Of a stretch of 61,636 nt of DNA, positions 1 through 8,997 are shown one piece after another. The position numbers were made by a program, and so were the translations under genes. Source of the DNA: an uncultured Eubacterium sp. GTDB lineage: Bacteria; Bacillota; Clostridia; Lachnospirales; Lachnospiraceae. Each line of letters starts with the position of its first letter. Within the stretch, counting starts at the first letter, position 1. The notes under the pieces are model-generated. The model was not told the origin of the DNA and did no database searches. It saw nothing but the letters and a program-made list of their open reading frames with translations. The DNA lies in NCBI GenBank assembly GCA_910586045.1, contig CAJUIH010000006.1, forward strand, positions 1 through 61,636, in the 5' to 3' direction.

Positions 1-213
1 TGCGATTAAATATTGATCCATTCGGGTAATGGCAGTTCTTAATTCCTGCTGCAGTACCTCCAAATAATATCGAAATCCATTGACAATCAATTTCAGTTCT
101 TCTTCCTGCTCCATATCATAAGAAGCTTCCAAAGCCTTTACAATATGACAAAGTGATTTTTGATTATATTCAATTTTCCATAAATCTTTCATTATTTCGT
201 ATAATTCTTCCAT
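1..213 (-). CDS. Partial hypothetical protein (N-terminal 71 residues)
   Basis: An open frame reads leftward from an ATG at 213 and runs off the window's left edge, so only the first 71 residues are visible. The start is preceded by a purine-rich GGGAAGCGG stretch about 5-12 bases upstream, a plausible ribosome binding site. The visible part is acidic and predicted helical (it begins MEELYEIMKDLWKIEYNQKS), with no signal peptide or membrane segment. I do not recognise a family. The upstream side is an 800-bp AT-rich gap, so it probably has its own promoter. Confidence 0.6.
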   Translation of the reverse strand, partial: MEELYEIMKDLWKIEYNQKSLCHIVKALEASYDMEQEEELKLIVNGFRYYLEVLQQELRTAITRMDQYLIA

Positions 214-1050
214 ATTCTACCGCTTCCCTTTTTTACTTCAAATCAATAAATCATTAACGTTTTGTATGATTCTAATAGTAATACAAAATAAATGCATTGT
301 CATTTAACGTATGGTTGCATCATTTGAAGATTGTTTTATAAAATCTTTAAACGATAGTTTTTTCATAGACTTAACATTAAATTCCATAAAAATTAATTTT
401 AAACTTAACTGAATTTTTATTCTTATATCGATAACATGTATCACAACAGGAAAGCCGTTGTAAATATATAATTTTTATTTTTTATCATATTTATAAAATT
501 TTTTCAGGTATTTTGTCTTCTGCATTATTCAATTTAGCATAAAACGATGTTTTTCAATTTTCTGACTTTTTCTTTATTTTTAGTTGCAATTTTTTCATTA
601 TTGTTTATTAAAAAATCTATGATTATTATTTGTAAACTTCATTTTAGTTTATATCCTTGTATTTCTAATAATTTAAACAAATAACTATTTATTGTTTTTA
701 AATAAAATCAAGGATTTTATATTGTCTTACACGATTGGAATTTTTCTAATATTTATATTTTTTACATATTATTGCCGCTTTTCAAATTAATAAGTAATAA
801 AAATATGTTATAAATTTAACGAATTTTTTAAAATTTATTTTTCCGCAATTTGACAAAAAATTTATCAAACAATTGCAAAGAAATTTTTAATTTTTTCCGG
901 ACTGTAAATCCGAGTTAAATTTTTTTCATTTAATTGACTTCTTTTCGTCTTATTAAGACTCCATATCCGCACTATATTTGCTCTCTTTCTTATATTTTCA
1001 TCCAATAAAGATCAAAATAAAAAAACCGCTGTCCGAAAACAACGATTCTT
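214..1050. other. AT-rich non-coding gap
   Basis: No reading frame with a ribosome binding site was found on either strand here. The DNA is very AT-rich with many A and T runs, unlike the flanking coding DNA. A short perfect palindrome, GTCTTATTAAGAC, lies at 947-959. The gap separates the partial gene at 1-213 from the XRE regulator at 1051-1500; both read leftward. I see no recognisable RNA gene or element in it. Confidence 0.5.
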
Positions 1051-1500
1051 TTATAAGGGTAATACTGTAACCATACAGTCTTCCGATACCAAAACCTCTT
1101 TTTGATCCATAGACCGTAACCTGCGCCGCAAAAAACCGGCCGTTTGACGATCCGAGATGATGCCGGTACGAAGTAACGGCAGAAACCAGAAATAATATCG
1201 TTCCATACGGCAAATCCGAATCTTTTCCATATTTGTATTTGGATAAAAAAAGACTCCCTCGAAAGCGGATTGTTTTTGCTGTACCATCATCATTTCTGGT
1301 TTCACTTCATACAAAAGCGCCAGCGCCATTAAATTATCCGCCTGCGGGAAGCATTCGCCGCGCTCCCATTTATAGACCGCCTGTACTGATCCCAACTGCA
1401 TATATTCCCGCACCTGTTCCGCCGTAAGATGCTTTGCTTCCCGCAGCCTTCTCATATTTTTTCCAGTTTCAATTTTACTGTATTCCGGCCGTTTTTTCAT
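1051..1500 (-). CDS. XRE-family helix-turn-helix protein
   Basis: 149-residue protein. Residues about 12-65 form a Cro/CI-type helix-turn-helix: an RRLREAKHLTAEQVREYM first part, then SVQAVYKWERGECFPQADNL, the typical recognition helix and following turn. The rest (about 75-149) is basic, ends in a hydrophobic stretch and matches no domain I know. It is probably a small DNA-binding regulator whose target is unknown. It lies downstream of atpC, separated from it by a copy of the 94-bp repeat, so it is probably not part of the atp transcript. The start ATG at 1500 has only a weak GGGAACT upstream. Confidence 0.75.
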   Translation of the reverse strand: MKKRPEYSKIETGKNMRRLREAKHLTAEQVREYMQLGSVQAVYKWERGECFPQADNLMALALLYEVKPEMMMVQQKQSAFEGVFFYPNTNMEKIRICRMERYYFWFLPLLRTGIISDRQTAGFLRRRLRSMDQKEVLVSEDCMVTVLPL

Positions 1501-1577
1501 TCATTTCATAGTTCCCAGTTTTGTTTTATAATAAATGAAAGCCAGGATTACCCCGGCCGTCATTCTTTCTTTATGCC

Positions 1578-1671
1578 TATATAAACGGCGTAAAATTTCA
1601 GCACAATATCATTTGTTTCTGGCCCGCCGTTTATCGGGTTTATTGTGCAGTATTCAATCACCGAATATATA
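1578..1671 (+). repeat. 94-bp interspersed repeat, copy 1
   Basis: Starts TATATAAACGG and ends CCGAATATATA; the ends are an imperfect inverted repeat. The copy ends two bases from the atpC stop codon (1674-1676). It differs from copy 2 (8998-9091) by a single T/C change. As a hairpin-forming unit it could act as the 3' end of the atp transcript. Confidence 0.9.
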
Positions 1672-1673
1672 AA

Positions 1674-2081
1674 TCATTTTGCAACGTCTATTCGTACAAG
1701 TGCCTTTTTTAACGCGATTTCTGCACGCTTTACGTCCAGTCCGGCTTCTTTCATTTTCAAACGCCGTTCCGCACGGACTTTTGCTTCCTTCGCACGGTTT
1801 TTGTCAATTTCCTCCGGCCATTCCGCTACTTCAGCTAAAAGCGTAACTTTATCGCCCAGGATCTCCGCAAATCCGGAATGAACCGCTGCCTTTTTCACAC
1901 CTGATGTTTCTGTAATTTTTACAATACCAGGGGAAATTACGGCTGTCAAAGGAATATGGTGTTTGTACACGCCAATATCGCCTTCGGTAGTCGTAAATTC
2001 AATCATGGAAGCATCTCCAGTATAAAAAATACGTTCCGGTGTGATGATTTCTATCTTAAATAATTTATTTGCATCTGCCAT
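1674..2081 (-). CDS. atpC: F1Fo ATP synthase epsilon subunit
   Basis: Epsilon subunit of the F1 central stalk, which couples rotation to catalysis and inhibits ATP hydrolysis. 135 residues: an N-terminal beta-sandwich (KLFKIEIITPERIFYTGD, then TTEGDIGVYKHHIPL) and a C-terminal two-helix domain (about 85-135) rich in Lys, Arg and Glu. An upstream in-frame GTG at 2084 also exists; ATG at 2081 is chosen because it sits after AAGGGGTGA at good spacing. Last gene of the atp operon, 11 bases after atpD, followed at once by repeat copy 1. Confidence 0.96.
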   Translation of the reverse strand: MADANKLFKIEIITPERIFYTGDASMIEFTTTEGDIGVYKHHIPLTAVISPGIVKITETSGVKKAAVHSGFAEILGDKVTLLAEVAEWPEEIDKNRAKEAKVRAERRLKMKEAGLDVKRAEIALKKALVRIDVAK

Positions 2082-2092
2082 CACGTCACCCC

Positions 2093-3481
2093 TTACTTCA
2101 TACGGGCACGTACTTCATCAATTGTTCCTGCATTTAAGAAATGCCCTTCCGGCACGTCGTCGTGTTTGCCTTCCAGTATTTCTCGGAAGCCACGGATTGT
2201 CTCTGCAACTGGTACGTACTTTCCATCCATACCCGTAAACTGTGTTGCCACAAAGAATGGCTGGGACAGGAATCTTTGAATTTTTCTAGCTCGGTTTACA
2301 ACCATCTTATCATCTTCTGACAACTCATCCATACCAAGAATCGCGATAATATCCTGCAGTTCCTTATATTTCTGCAAAATCTCCTGTACGCCGCGGGCCG
2401 TATCAAAATGATCCTGCCCTACAATACGCGGATCCAATATGCGTGATGTAGATGCCAAAGGATCTACTGCTGGATAAATACCAAGCTCCGCAATAGAACG
2501 TTCCAAAACCGTTGTCGCATCCAAATGTGCAAATGTTGTCGCCGGCGCCGGGTCTGTCAAGTCGTCAGCCGGCACGTAAACAGCCTGCACGGACGTAATG
2601 GAACCATTTTTGGTAGAAGTAATGCGCTCCTGTAATGCCCCCATTTCCGTCTGCAGTGTCGGCTGGTATCCAACTGCGGACGGCATACGGCCCAGCAGCG
2701 CGGATACTTCCGAACCTGCCTGCGTAAAACGGAAAATATTGTCTATAAATAAAAGCACATCTTTTCCGCCTTTATCACGAAAATATTCCGCCATTGTCAA
2801 TCCGGACAATGCCACACGCATTCTTGCGCCAGGCGGTTCGTTCATCTGTCCAAAGACCATCGTCGTCTTGTCAATAACCCCGGATTCTTTCATTTCATAG
2901 TAAAGGTCATTTCCCTCGCGGGTACGCTCCCCTACTCCCGTAAATACAGAATATCCGCCATGTTCGGTTGCAATATTATGAATCAATTCCTGGATTAAAA
3001 CGGTTTTGCCCACGCCAGCCCCGCCAAACAGTCCAATCTTGCCGCCTTTCTGGTACGGGCAAAGCAAGTCCACGACTTTAATTCCTGTTTCCAGAATTTC
3101 CGCGGAAGTAGACTGTTCTTCAAAAGAAGGCGCTTTTCTGTGAATCGGACTATATTCTACGCCTGTCGGCGGCTCGATCTCGTCGATTGGCTCGCCCAGG
3201 ACATTGAACATTCGGCCTAATGTATTTTCACCAACCGGTACGCTGATGGACGCGCCGGTTGCTGCTGCTTCCATTCCACGTACAAGTCCGTCCGTTGGTC
3301 CCATGGCAATACACCTGACGGTATCATCCCCCAAATGCTGTGCTACTTCTACTACAAGCCTGCTGCCGTCTTTGCGTGTAATATCAATTGCTTCATTAAT
3401 TTCCGGCAGCACTCCTGTAAATTTAATATCCAAGACAGCACCAACAATCTGAGTGATTTTCCCAATATTTGCTTTCGCCAT
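2093..3481 (-). CDS. atpD: F1Fo ATP synthase beta subunit
   Basis: Catalytic subunit of the F1 hexamer. 462 residues, normal length. Walker A is GGAGVGKTV near residue 152; the catalytic glutamate lies in GERTREGNDLY near 180; Walker B is VLLFIDNIFRF near 240; the ALLGRMPSAVGYQPT loop follows. A good ribosome binding site (AAAGGAGTGA) precedes the ATG at 3481. It lies between atpG and atpC in the canonical bacterial order. Nothing unusual is seen in the sequence. Confidence 0.98.
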   Translation of the reverse strand: MAKANIGKITQIVGAVLDIKFTGVLPEINEAIDITRKDGSRLVVEVAQHLGDDTVRCIAMGPTDGLVRGMEAAATGASISVPVGENTLGRMFNVLGEPIDEIEPPTGVEYSPIHRKAPSFEEQSTSAEILETGIKVVDLLCPYQKGGKIGLFGGAGVGKTVLIQELIHNIATEHGGYSVFTGVGERTREGNDLYYEMKESGVIDKTTMVFGQMNEPPGARMRVALSGLTMAEYFRDKGGKDVLLFIDNIFRFTQAGSEVSALLGRMPSAVGYQPTLQTEMGALQERITSTKNGSITSVQAVYVPADDLTDPAPATTFAHLDATTVLERSIAELGIYPAVDPLASTSRILDPRIVGQDHFDTARGVQEILQKYKELQDIIAILGMDELSEDDKMVVNRARKIQRFLSQPFFVATQFTGMDGKYVPVAETIRGFREILEGKHDDVPEGHFLNAGTIDEVRARMK

Positions 3482-3518
3482 TTTTTTCTATCACTCCTTT
3501 TCGTTAAATTTCGCAATC

Positions 3519-4376
3519 TTAACTGATTGCTTCCGCACCTGCGATAATCTCGGTCAGCTCCTGCGTTATGGAACCCTGACGGGCACGGTTGTATTTCAAA
3601 GACAAATCACTAATCATCTCTTCCGCATTGCTTGTTGCAGAATCCATCGCCTGCATTCTGGCGCCATTTTCACTTGCAACCGCTTCGACAAGCGCACCGT
3701 ACAAAATACTTGTAACGTATTTCGGAATGATCATATGCAAAGCTTCGCTTTCGTTCGGCTCATAATTCATGATCAGGTTCTGATCGGCTGCACTTAGTTC
3801 CGCATCGGAAAATTCTACCGGAAGCAGCTTCATAAGCGTCGGTACATGGACAACTGTATTCTTAAAATGTGTATAAGCAAGATAAATCTGGCCGATTTTA
3901 CCTTCCGTAAAATCTTTTAACACTTGATCACAAATTTCCATGGCATCTTTATAAGTAGGATTTTCGATGACATCCGATATATCTTCCACAACCTGGTATC
4001 CCTTGCGTTCCAGTGCTTCCTTTCCTTTCGAGCCAATGGTATACAATTCCACCTTATTTACCGCAAGCCCGCTGCTTTGTACAAGCTTGGTAATATTGGA
4101 GTTATAGCCGCCGGCTAATCCCCGGTTGGATGTAATCACTACAACTGCTATCTTGTCAGATCCATTTTCTTTCAAATACGGATGGTCCATATTGCCCGAC
4201 CTTGCAAGAATCGATGTAACAGTACGGTACATATATTGAAAATACGGATCCGTCTGTTCTGCATGTACTTTTGCTTTCTGCAATTTAACGGTAGAAACTA
4301 ATTTCATGGCTTTTGTGATTTGCTGCGTACTTTGTATGCTGCTTTTTCTTCTTTTTATGTCTCTCATTGAGGCCAT
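3519..4376 (-). CDS. atpG: F1Fo ATP synthase gamma subunit
   Basis: Central rotor shaft of F1. 285 residues. The N-terminal MASMRDIKRRKSSIQSTQQITKAM helix (from residue 1) and the C-terminal helix around ATSNAEEMISDLSLKYNRAR (about 246-265) form the coiled-coil typical of the family, with a Rossmann-like domain between them. The start has AAGGCGGTGA upstream. It lies between atpA and atpD, with 37 and 25 base gaps, so it is co-transcribed. Confidence 0.97.
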   Translation of the reverse strand: MASMRDIKRRKSSIQSTQQITKAMKLVSTVKLQKAKVHAEQTDPYFQYMYRTVTSILARSGNMDHPYLKENGSDKIAVVVITSNRGLAGGYNSNITKLVQSSGLAVNKVELYTIGSKGKEALERKGYQVVEDISDVIENPTYKDAMEICDQVLKDFTEGKIGQIYLAYTHFKNTVVHVPTLMKLLPVEFSDAELSAADQNLIMNYEPNESEALHMIIPKYVTSILYGALVEAVASENGARMQAMDSATSNAEEMISDLSLKYNRARQGSITQELTEIIAGAEAIS

Positions 4377-4401
4377 AATCTGTCACCGCCTTTTTTATAT
4401 T

Positions 4402-5907
4402 CTACCGAAATGATTTCTTACATTCTTCGATTGCCTTGATTAACTGCTTCTCCACATCTTCTTCCAGTACTTTTGTTGTACGGATGGATTCTGGAATATC
4501 CGGATATTTTGTATCGATAAACTCAAACAGTTCGCTTTCAAACCTAAGCACCTCATCGGTAGGAATATCCAGCAGATATTTCTTTGTCGCAGCGTAAATA
4601 ATTATAACCTGTTTTTCAACCGGCATCGGCTGATACTGCGGCTGCTTTAAAATCTCCCTGATTCGTTCGCCCTGTTCCAGTTTTTCTTTCGTATCCGCAT
4701 CCAGCTCCGATCCAAACTGCGCAAATGCCGCGAGTTCCCGGTATTGTGCCAATTCCACACGGATCGGGGCGGCAATTTTTTTGATCGCCTTAATCTGCGC
4801 GGCGCCTCCTACCCTGGAAACAGATAAACCAGCGTTAATAGCCGGCCGGAATCCGGAGTTAAACATTTCTGTTTCCAAATAAATCTGTCCATCTGTAATA
4901 GAAATTACATTCGTAGGAATATAAGCGGATACATCGCCCGCCTGTGTTTCTATAATCGGAAGCGCGGTCAGGGAACCTCCTCCAAGATGGTCGGAAAGCC
5001 TCGCTGCACGCTCTAACAGCCTGGAATGCAGATAGAATACATCTCCAGGATAAGCCTCTCGTCCTGGCGGACGGCGCAGAAGCAGGGAAAGTGTACGGTA
5101 TGCCGTCGCATGTTTACTCAAATCATCATATACGACCAAAACATCCCCGCCGTTTTCCATCCATTCTTCTCCAATCGCACATCCGGAATATGGAGCGATA
5201 TACTGTAACGGCGCAAGTTCACTGGCAGTAGCGGCTACAACCGTCGTATAAGCCATTGCGCCAAACTCTTCCAGCGTTTTCACAATAGAAGCCACCGTAG
5301 AAGCTTTCTGGCCGATTGCGACATAGATACAATTCACACCCTGGCCTTTTTGATTGATAATTGTATCTATCGCAATAGCCGTCTTCCCTGTCTGCCTGTC
5401 CCCGATAATCAGCTCACGCTGTCCGCGGCCGATCGGCACCATGGAGTCAATTGCCTTAATACCTGTCTGCAACGGTGTATCTACCGATTTTCTCGCGATA
5501 ACGCCGGATGCAACTCGTTCAATCTGACGATATTTATCTGTCTTGATTGGTCCCTTGCCATCGATTGGCTGTCCCAACGCATTTACTACACGGCCGATCA
5601 TAGCATCCCCAACCGGAACCTCAACTACCCTGCCGGTAGTCTTTACGGTATCGCCCTCATTAATGCTTTTGTTGTCACCGAGCAATACGGCACCCACATT
5701 GTCTTCTTCGAGGTTTAATACCATTCCGTAAACTTCTCCCGGAAATTCCAGAAGTTCGCCCTGCATTGCGTTTTCCAGACCATGGATACGCGCGATACCA
5801 TCTGCTACCTGAATCACAGTCCCAACGTCTGCTACCTCAAGCTCAGCCGCATATCTTTTAATCTGCTCTTTAATGACGGAACTAATCTCCTCTGGTTTTA
5901 AATTCAT
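4402..5907 (-). CDS. atpA: F1Fo ATP synthase alpha subunit
   Basis: Non-catalytic nucleotide-binding subunit of F1. 501 residues from the ATG at 5907; an in-frame TTG two codons earlier (5913) is possible but sits too close to the AGGTGA ribosome binding site. Visible motifs: Walker A IIGDRQTGKTAIAID near residue 170, the DDLSKHATAYRTLSLLLRRP segment near 270, and the conserved SVSRVGGAAQ near 370. It follows atpH by about 40 bases in the standard operon order. Confidence 0.98.
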   Translation of the reverse strand: MNLKPEEISSVIKEQIKRYAAELEVADVGTVIQVADGIARIHGLENAMQGELLEFPGEVYGMVLNLEEDNVGAVLLGDNKSINEGDTVKTTGRVVEVPVGDAMIGRVVNALGQPIDGKGPIKTDKYRQIERVASGVIARKSVDTPLQTGIKAIDSMVPIGRGQRELIIGDRQTGKTAIAIDTIINQKGQGVNCIYVAIGQKASTVASIVKTLEEFGAMAYTTVVAATASELAPLQYIAPYSGCAIGEEWMENGGDVLVVYDDLSKHATAYRTLSLLLRRPPGREAYPGDVFYLHSRLLERAARLSDHLGGGSLTALPIIETQAGDVSAYIPTNVISITDGQIYLETEMFNSGFRPAINAGLSVSRVGGAAQIKAIKKIAAPIRVELAQYRELAAFAQFGSELDADTKEKLEQGERIREILKQPQYQPMPVEKQVIIIYAATKKYLLDIPTDEVLRFESELFEFIDTKYPDIPESIRTTKVLEEDVEKQLIKAIEECKKSFR

Positions 5908-5947
5908 GGACAATAGTCACCTACTTTCAACTGTTTTTGCCATATTA

Positions 5948-6502
5948 CTACGGCATCTGTAACTTTGCTTTGGATAATTCAGACGTCAGCCTGGACAGCT
6001 TGCTCTTTACACTGCCATCTACCACCCTGTCGCCGATTCGGATTACCATCCCGCCAATCAGGGACGGGTCTGTATCATAGATAAACTCAAACTGCGCATA
6101 ATCTGTCGTATCCAGCAGTTTTCTGCGAATGGAATCTTTTTGTGCCAAAGACAATTCCATCGCAGATGTAATATAAGCAGTCCCTATCTTCTTATATTCT
6201 TTGACCTGATCAATAAAATATTCCAGGACACTGTCAAATTCATTGTAATGTCCCTTTGCTATGATCATGGTCATCAACCCGATCAGTTCCCTCGATACGC
6301 GTTCCCGGAAGATATCTTCTACTATTTTTTGTTTTTCTTCTATTACAATTTTCGGATGATTCATCATTTTTGTCAGGTCTTCATTACTCCGGACAATGTT
6401 AAGAAGCTCTTTTGTTTCCTGAAATAGTTCATCTACCCGTCCGGATTCCAAAGCCAGTTCAAATAATGCATCTCCATACGTCTTTGAAACTAACTTTGCC
6501 AT
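5948..6502 (-). CDS. atpH: F1Fo ATP synthase delta subunit
   Basis: Peripheral stalk (OSCP-type) subunit linking F1 alpha to the b subunit. 184 residues, helical N-terminal domain starting MAKLVSKTYGDALFELALES, and the C-terminal IGDRVVDGSVKSKLSRLTSE signature (about 156-175) diagnostic of the family. Its start overlaps the end of atpF by 13 bases, suggesting translational coupling. Confidence 0.96.
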   Translation of the reverse strand: MAKLVSKTYGDALFELALESGRVDELFQETKELLNIVRSNEDLTKMMNHPKIVIEEKQKIVEDIFRERVSRELIGLMTMIIAKGHYNEFDSVLEYFIDQVKEYKKIGTAYITSAMELSLAQKDSIRRKLLDTTDYAQFEFIYDTDPSLIGGMVIRIGDRVVDGSVKSKLSRLTSELSKAKLQMP

Positions 6503-7005
6503 GTCGAATCACCCATCTCTTTCAATGTCTCTTCTACAAGCGTGCTCTGAACTGTTGTATCAATAGACGCTGCAACTACTTTCGCAGCCATCATGGACGC
6601 AACCGTAATCATTTCCTGCTTCATTTCATCCAATGCGCGGTTTTTCTCAAGCCGTGCTTCTTCATTCGCACGCTGAATGATACGGGCAGCTTCCTGCTTT
6701 GCTTCATCAACGATATGTGCTTCGTTTTTCAGCGCTTTCTGGCGGGCTTCGCTCAAGATTGCTTCTACTTCCTTATCCGCATTTCTTAATTTTTCTTCAT
6801 ATTCCGCCTTCATCGCAGCCGCTTTTTCTTTATCCGTCTTTGCATTGTCTATATCGCCCTGGATCTTTCTCTGCCTGTCATACAGCATTTTTCTGACCGG
6901 ATTAAACAGCAGATAAGACAGCGCCAAAAACAATACAAAGATGGAAATTGCCAAAAGCACCGCATCATGCAGCAATTGAAAATTGAGATCAAATAAATAT
7001 TCCAT
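6490..7005 (-). CDS. atpF: F1Fo ATP synthase b subunit
   Basis: Peripheral stalk subunit. 171 residues: a hydrophobic N-terminal membrane helix (about 12-34), then a long charged Ala/Glu/Lys-rich helix that dimerises as a coiled-coil. Normal length for the family. An AAGGAGG motif lies 16 bases upstream of the ATG, a wide spacing, but no better start exists. Follows atpE in the operon. Confidence 0.95.
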   Translation of the reverse strand: MEYLFDLNFQLLHDAVLLAISIFVLFLALSYLLFNPVRKMLYDRQRKIQGDIDNAKTDKEKAAAMKAEYEEKLRNADKEVEAILSEARQKALKNEAHIVDEAKQEAARIIQRANEEARLEKNRALDEMKQEMITVASMMAAKVVAASIDTTVQSTLVEETLKEMGDSTWQS

Positions 7006-7082
7006 GTCTGCTCAGTTCAGCCTCCTTTCCGTATTATTTCCTAACGCCGGCATAAAATGCCTCTTTTTGCCAAAAGGCCTTA

Positions 7083-7337
7083 TTATACCAATGGTTTTAC
7101 GAAAAGCAAAAGCATCGCAATCAGCAGACCGTACAGACCCGTCGTCTCCGCAACGGCCTGTCCTAATAACATCGTTGACATAATTTCAGATCTTGCTCCC
7201 GGATTACGTCCTACTGCTGCAGCACCGTGTCCAGCGGCAATACCCTGCCCAATACCAGGGCCAATACCGGCGATAACTGCCAAACCCGCACCAATTGCTG
7301 AACATGCTAAGATTAAATCTTCCCCTGTGATATTCAT
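7083..7337 (-). CDS. atpE: F1Fo ATP synthase c subunit, sodium-type ligands
   Basis: Rotor-ring proteolipid with two membrane helices and a polar loop (GRNPGARSE). 84 residues. The ion-binding residues read Gln31 in GIGPGIGQG, then Glu64-Thr65-Thr66 and Tyr69 in AVAETTGLYG. These line up with Gln32, Glu65, Ser66, Thr67 and Tyr70 of the sodium-binding ring of Ilyobacter tartaricus, apart from Ser to Thr. The ring is therefore inferred to carry Na+ rather than only H+. Excellent ribosome binding site (AGGAGGAAATTATT-ATG). Confidence 0.97.
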   Translation of the reverse strand: MNITGEDLILACSAIGAGLAVIAGIGPGIGQGIAAGHGAAAVGRNPGARSEIMSTMLLGQAVAETTGLYGLLIAMLLLFVKPLV

Positions 7338-7360
7338 AATAATTTCCTCCTAAAAATTTT

Positions 7361-8095
7361 TTAATCTGTTTCAAATTGCTGGCTGATATAAGTCATTGTC
7401 AGCATACAGAATACATACGTCTGAATTGCCCCCGAGAACAAATCAAAATATGCGTGAAGCGCTGCAGGCCAGATAACGGCAATCTTGGAAAGCAGCCCAT
7501 ACACCAACGCCATCATTACTGTTCCTGACAATACGTTTGCAAACAAACGCAATGACAATGAAATCGGAACCGCAATCTCGCTGATCAGGTTAATCGGAAA
7601 CCAGATCGGAAGCCATGGCGGCAGCGGCGAACACATATCTACCCAAATTTTTTTCAGGCTCTGGTACTTGAACTGACAAAAATGGATCAGGCAGAATGTA
7701 ATGATACCCAACGCAAATGTGGTACCATAATCCGCTGTCGGCGGCCGCAAGCCAAACAGGCCTGAAATATTGCTCATCAAAATAAAAATAAAGATCGTGC
7801 TGATGTAATTCACGAACTTAGGCGCGCTTTTTCCCATCGTACCTTCTACGACTCCGTCCAGCATGCTGACAATCAGCTCCAAAACATTCTGGAACGTATC
7901 TGGCACTTCGGTTGCATTTCGCATTTTGACATTCGCTATCACTGCAAATCCGATCAGGACCAGCATAACGATCAATATGCATACATGGGATGTCGTAATC
8001 CAGACTTCATTGCCAAACAAACGATAAGAAAATAATCCATGTATCATAAAGTCAATATTATCTGCACCGGATGACATTACGATTGCATTTGTCAC
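7361..8095 (-). CDS. atpB: F1Fo ATP synthase a subunit
   Basis: Membrane stator subunit that forms the ion half-channels. 244 residues with about five or six membrane helices. The essential arginine lies in ISLSLRLFANVLSGT near residue 180. The start is a GTG (8093-8095) placed seven bases after GGAGG; there is no in-frame ATG nearby upstream. It is preceded by atpI and followed by atpE. Confidence 0.96.
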   Translation of the reverse strand: MTNAIVMSSGADNIDFMIHGLFSYRLFGNEVWITTSHVCILIVMLVLIGFAVIANVKMRNATEVPDTFQNVLELIVSMLDGVVEGTMGKSAPKFVNYISTIFIFILMSNISGLFGLRPPTADYGTTFALGIITFCLIHFCQFKYQSLKKIWVDMCSPLPPWLPIWFPINLISEIAVPISLSLRLFANVLSGTVMMALVYGLLSKIAVIWPAALHAYFDLFSGAIQTYVFCMLTMTYISQQFETD

Positions 8096-8123
8096 ATTTT
8101 CACCTCCCTTTCTACTACCATGT

Positions 8124-8519
8124 TCATTTTCCTGTTACTCTTATAAACCATTTTTGTAACAACGGCTGTAAATAAGCCGATATCTTTAAACCCATTACAC
8201 CAAAAAAAAGTGTAACAAGGTTACCAAGATCAAAATACACCGTAACCGCAAATACGGCTGCCACTGCCGCGTAGCGCACGATCCCTTTTCCTATGATCCT
8301 TGCCCTGGCTTTCTGCGCGTCCGGCGAATCGATACTTTCCGCAATGATCCTAGCTATATGGTACGCCATAGCCATGGCCGTTAAAACCCCAATCCACAGG
8401 CCGCTGCTGTAGCGGAGTTTATCCTCTACAAACCATACGCCCGTAATCTGGACAAGGATTCCATATAATAATATTCCAGCCAATAATCCGGGAAGCGCCT
8501 GATTCAGTCTTCGAAACAT
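8124..8519 (-). CDS. atpI: ATP synthase subunit I-like membrane protein
   Basis: 131 residues with four predicted membrane helices, in the place where AtpI, an assembly helper for the c-ring, is normally encoded. The sequence itself is only weakly conserved, as is usual for AtpI. The ATG at 8519 is chosen because AAAGGAG stands nine bases upstream; an in-frame TTG further up (8552) gives a longer version but lacks such a site. Identity rests partly on position in the operon. Confidence 0.85.
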   Translation of the reverse strand: MFRRLNQALPGLLAGILLYGILVQITGVWFVEDKLRYSSGLWIGVLTAMAMAYHIARIIAESIDSPDAQKARARIIGKGIVRYAAVAAVFAVTVYFDLGNLVTLFFGVMGLKISAYLQPLLQKWFIRVTGK

Positions 8520-8596
8520 TTTTTCCAGCTCCTTTCCACTGACCCCTGCCAATCAGGGACGCAGTACGAGCGTATATTTTCATTATAGTAGATCTT

Positions 8597-8830
8597 TCAC
8601 TCTTTATCCATATTTTTCTTGTCATTTTGATAAATTTTTTTCGCCATAATAAAAATATTGCGGAAACCCGCAATTGCACCTGCCAGAAAAAGCGGAACTG
8701 TGATAAACGGGATATTCCACCGATTGCCAATCCAAACGCCTAACAGCGTACACATTACGATTGGGACGATCATATTCAGACCAAACTGCATAACCATTGC
8801 AAATGCCTGTAATACACGCCTGTTCTTCAT
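8597..8830 (-). CDS. atpZ: AtpZ/AtpI-family membrane protein
   Basis: 77 residues with two membrane helices (about 10-32 and 38-62) and a short charged tail ending in DKKNMDKE. This is the AtpZ-type small protein often found first in bacterial atp operons; in some species AtpZ and AtpI together form an ion channel that supports the synthase. GAGAGGGG precedes the ATG. It is the first gene after the promoter at 8875-8902. Confidence 0.85.
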   Translation of the reverse strand: MKNRRVLQAFAMVMQFGLNMIVPIVMCTLLGVWIGNRWNIPFITVPLFLAGAIAGFRNIFIMAKKIYQNDKKNMDKE

Positions 8831-8874
8831 CTATTTCCCCTCTCCATAGCTTTTGGCATAAAAACGCTATTACC

Positions 8875-8902
8875 ATTATAACATGAATGATTAAATTGTC
8901 TA
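8875..8902 (-). promoter_or_regulatory. Promoter of the atp operon
   Basis: On the minus strand a TAGACA -35 box (8897-8902) is followed after 16 bases by a perfect TATAAT -10 box (8875-8880). Transcription would start about 40 bases upstream of atpZ. Confidence 0.7.
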
Positions 8903-8997
8903 TAAATTTTTACCTTTTATTAACATTTATATGATCTTTTATAAAAAAATCACAAGATCTATCGACGTTTGTTATGAAAAAATGGTACACTTTGAAT

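Noticed and set aside
998..1213. 71-codon minus-strand frame overlapping the end of the XRE gene
   Set aside because: Lies within and beyond the XRE gene in another frame; no start signal.
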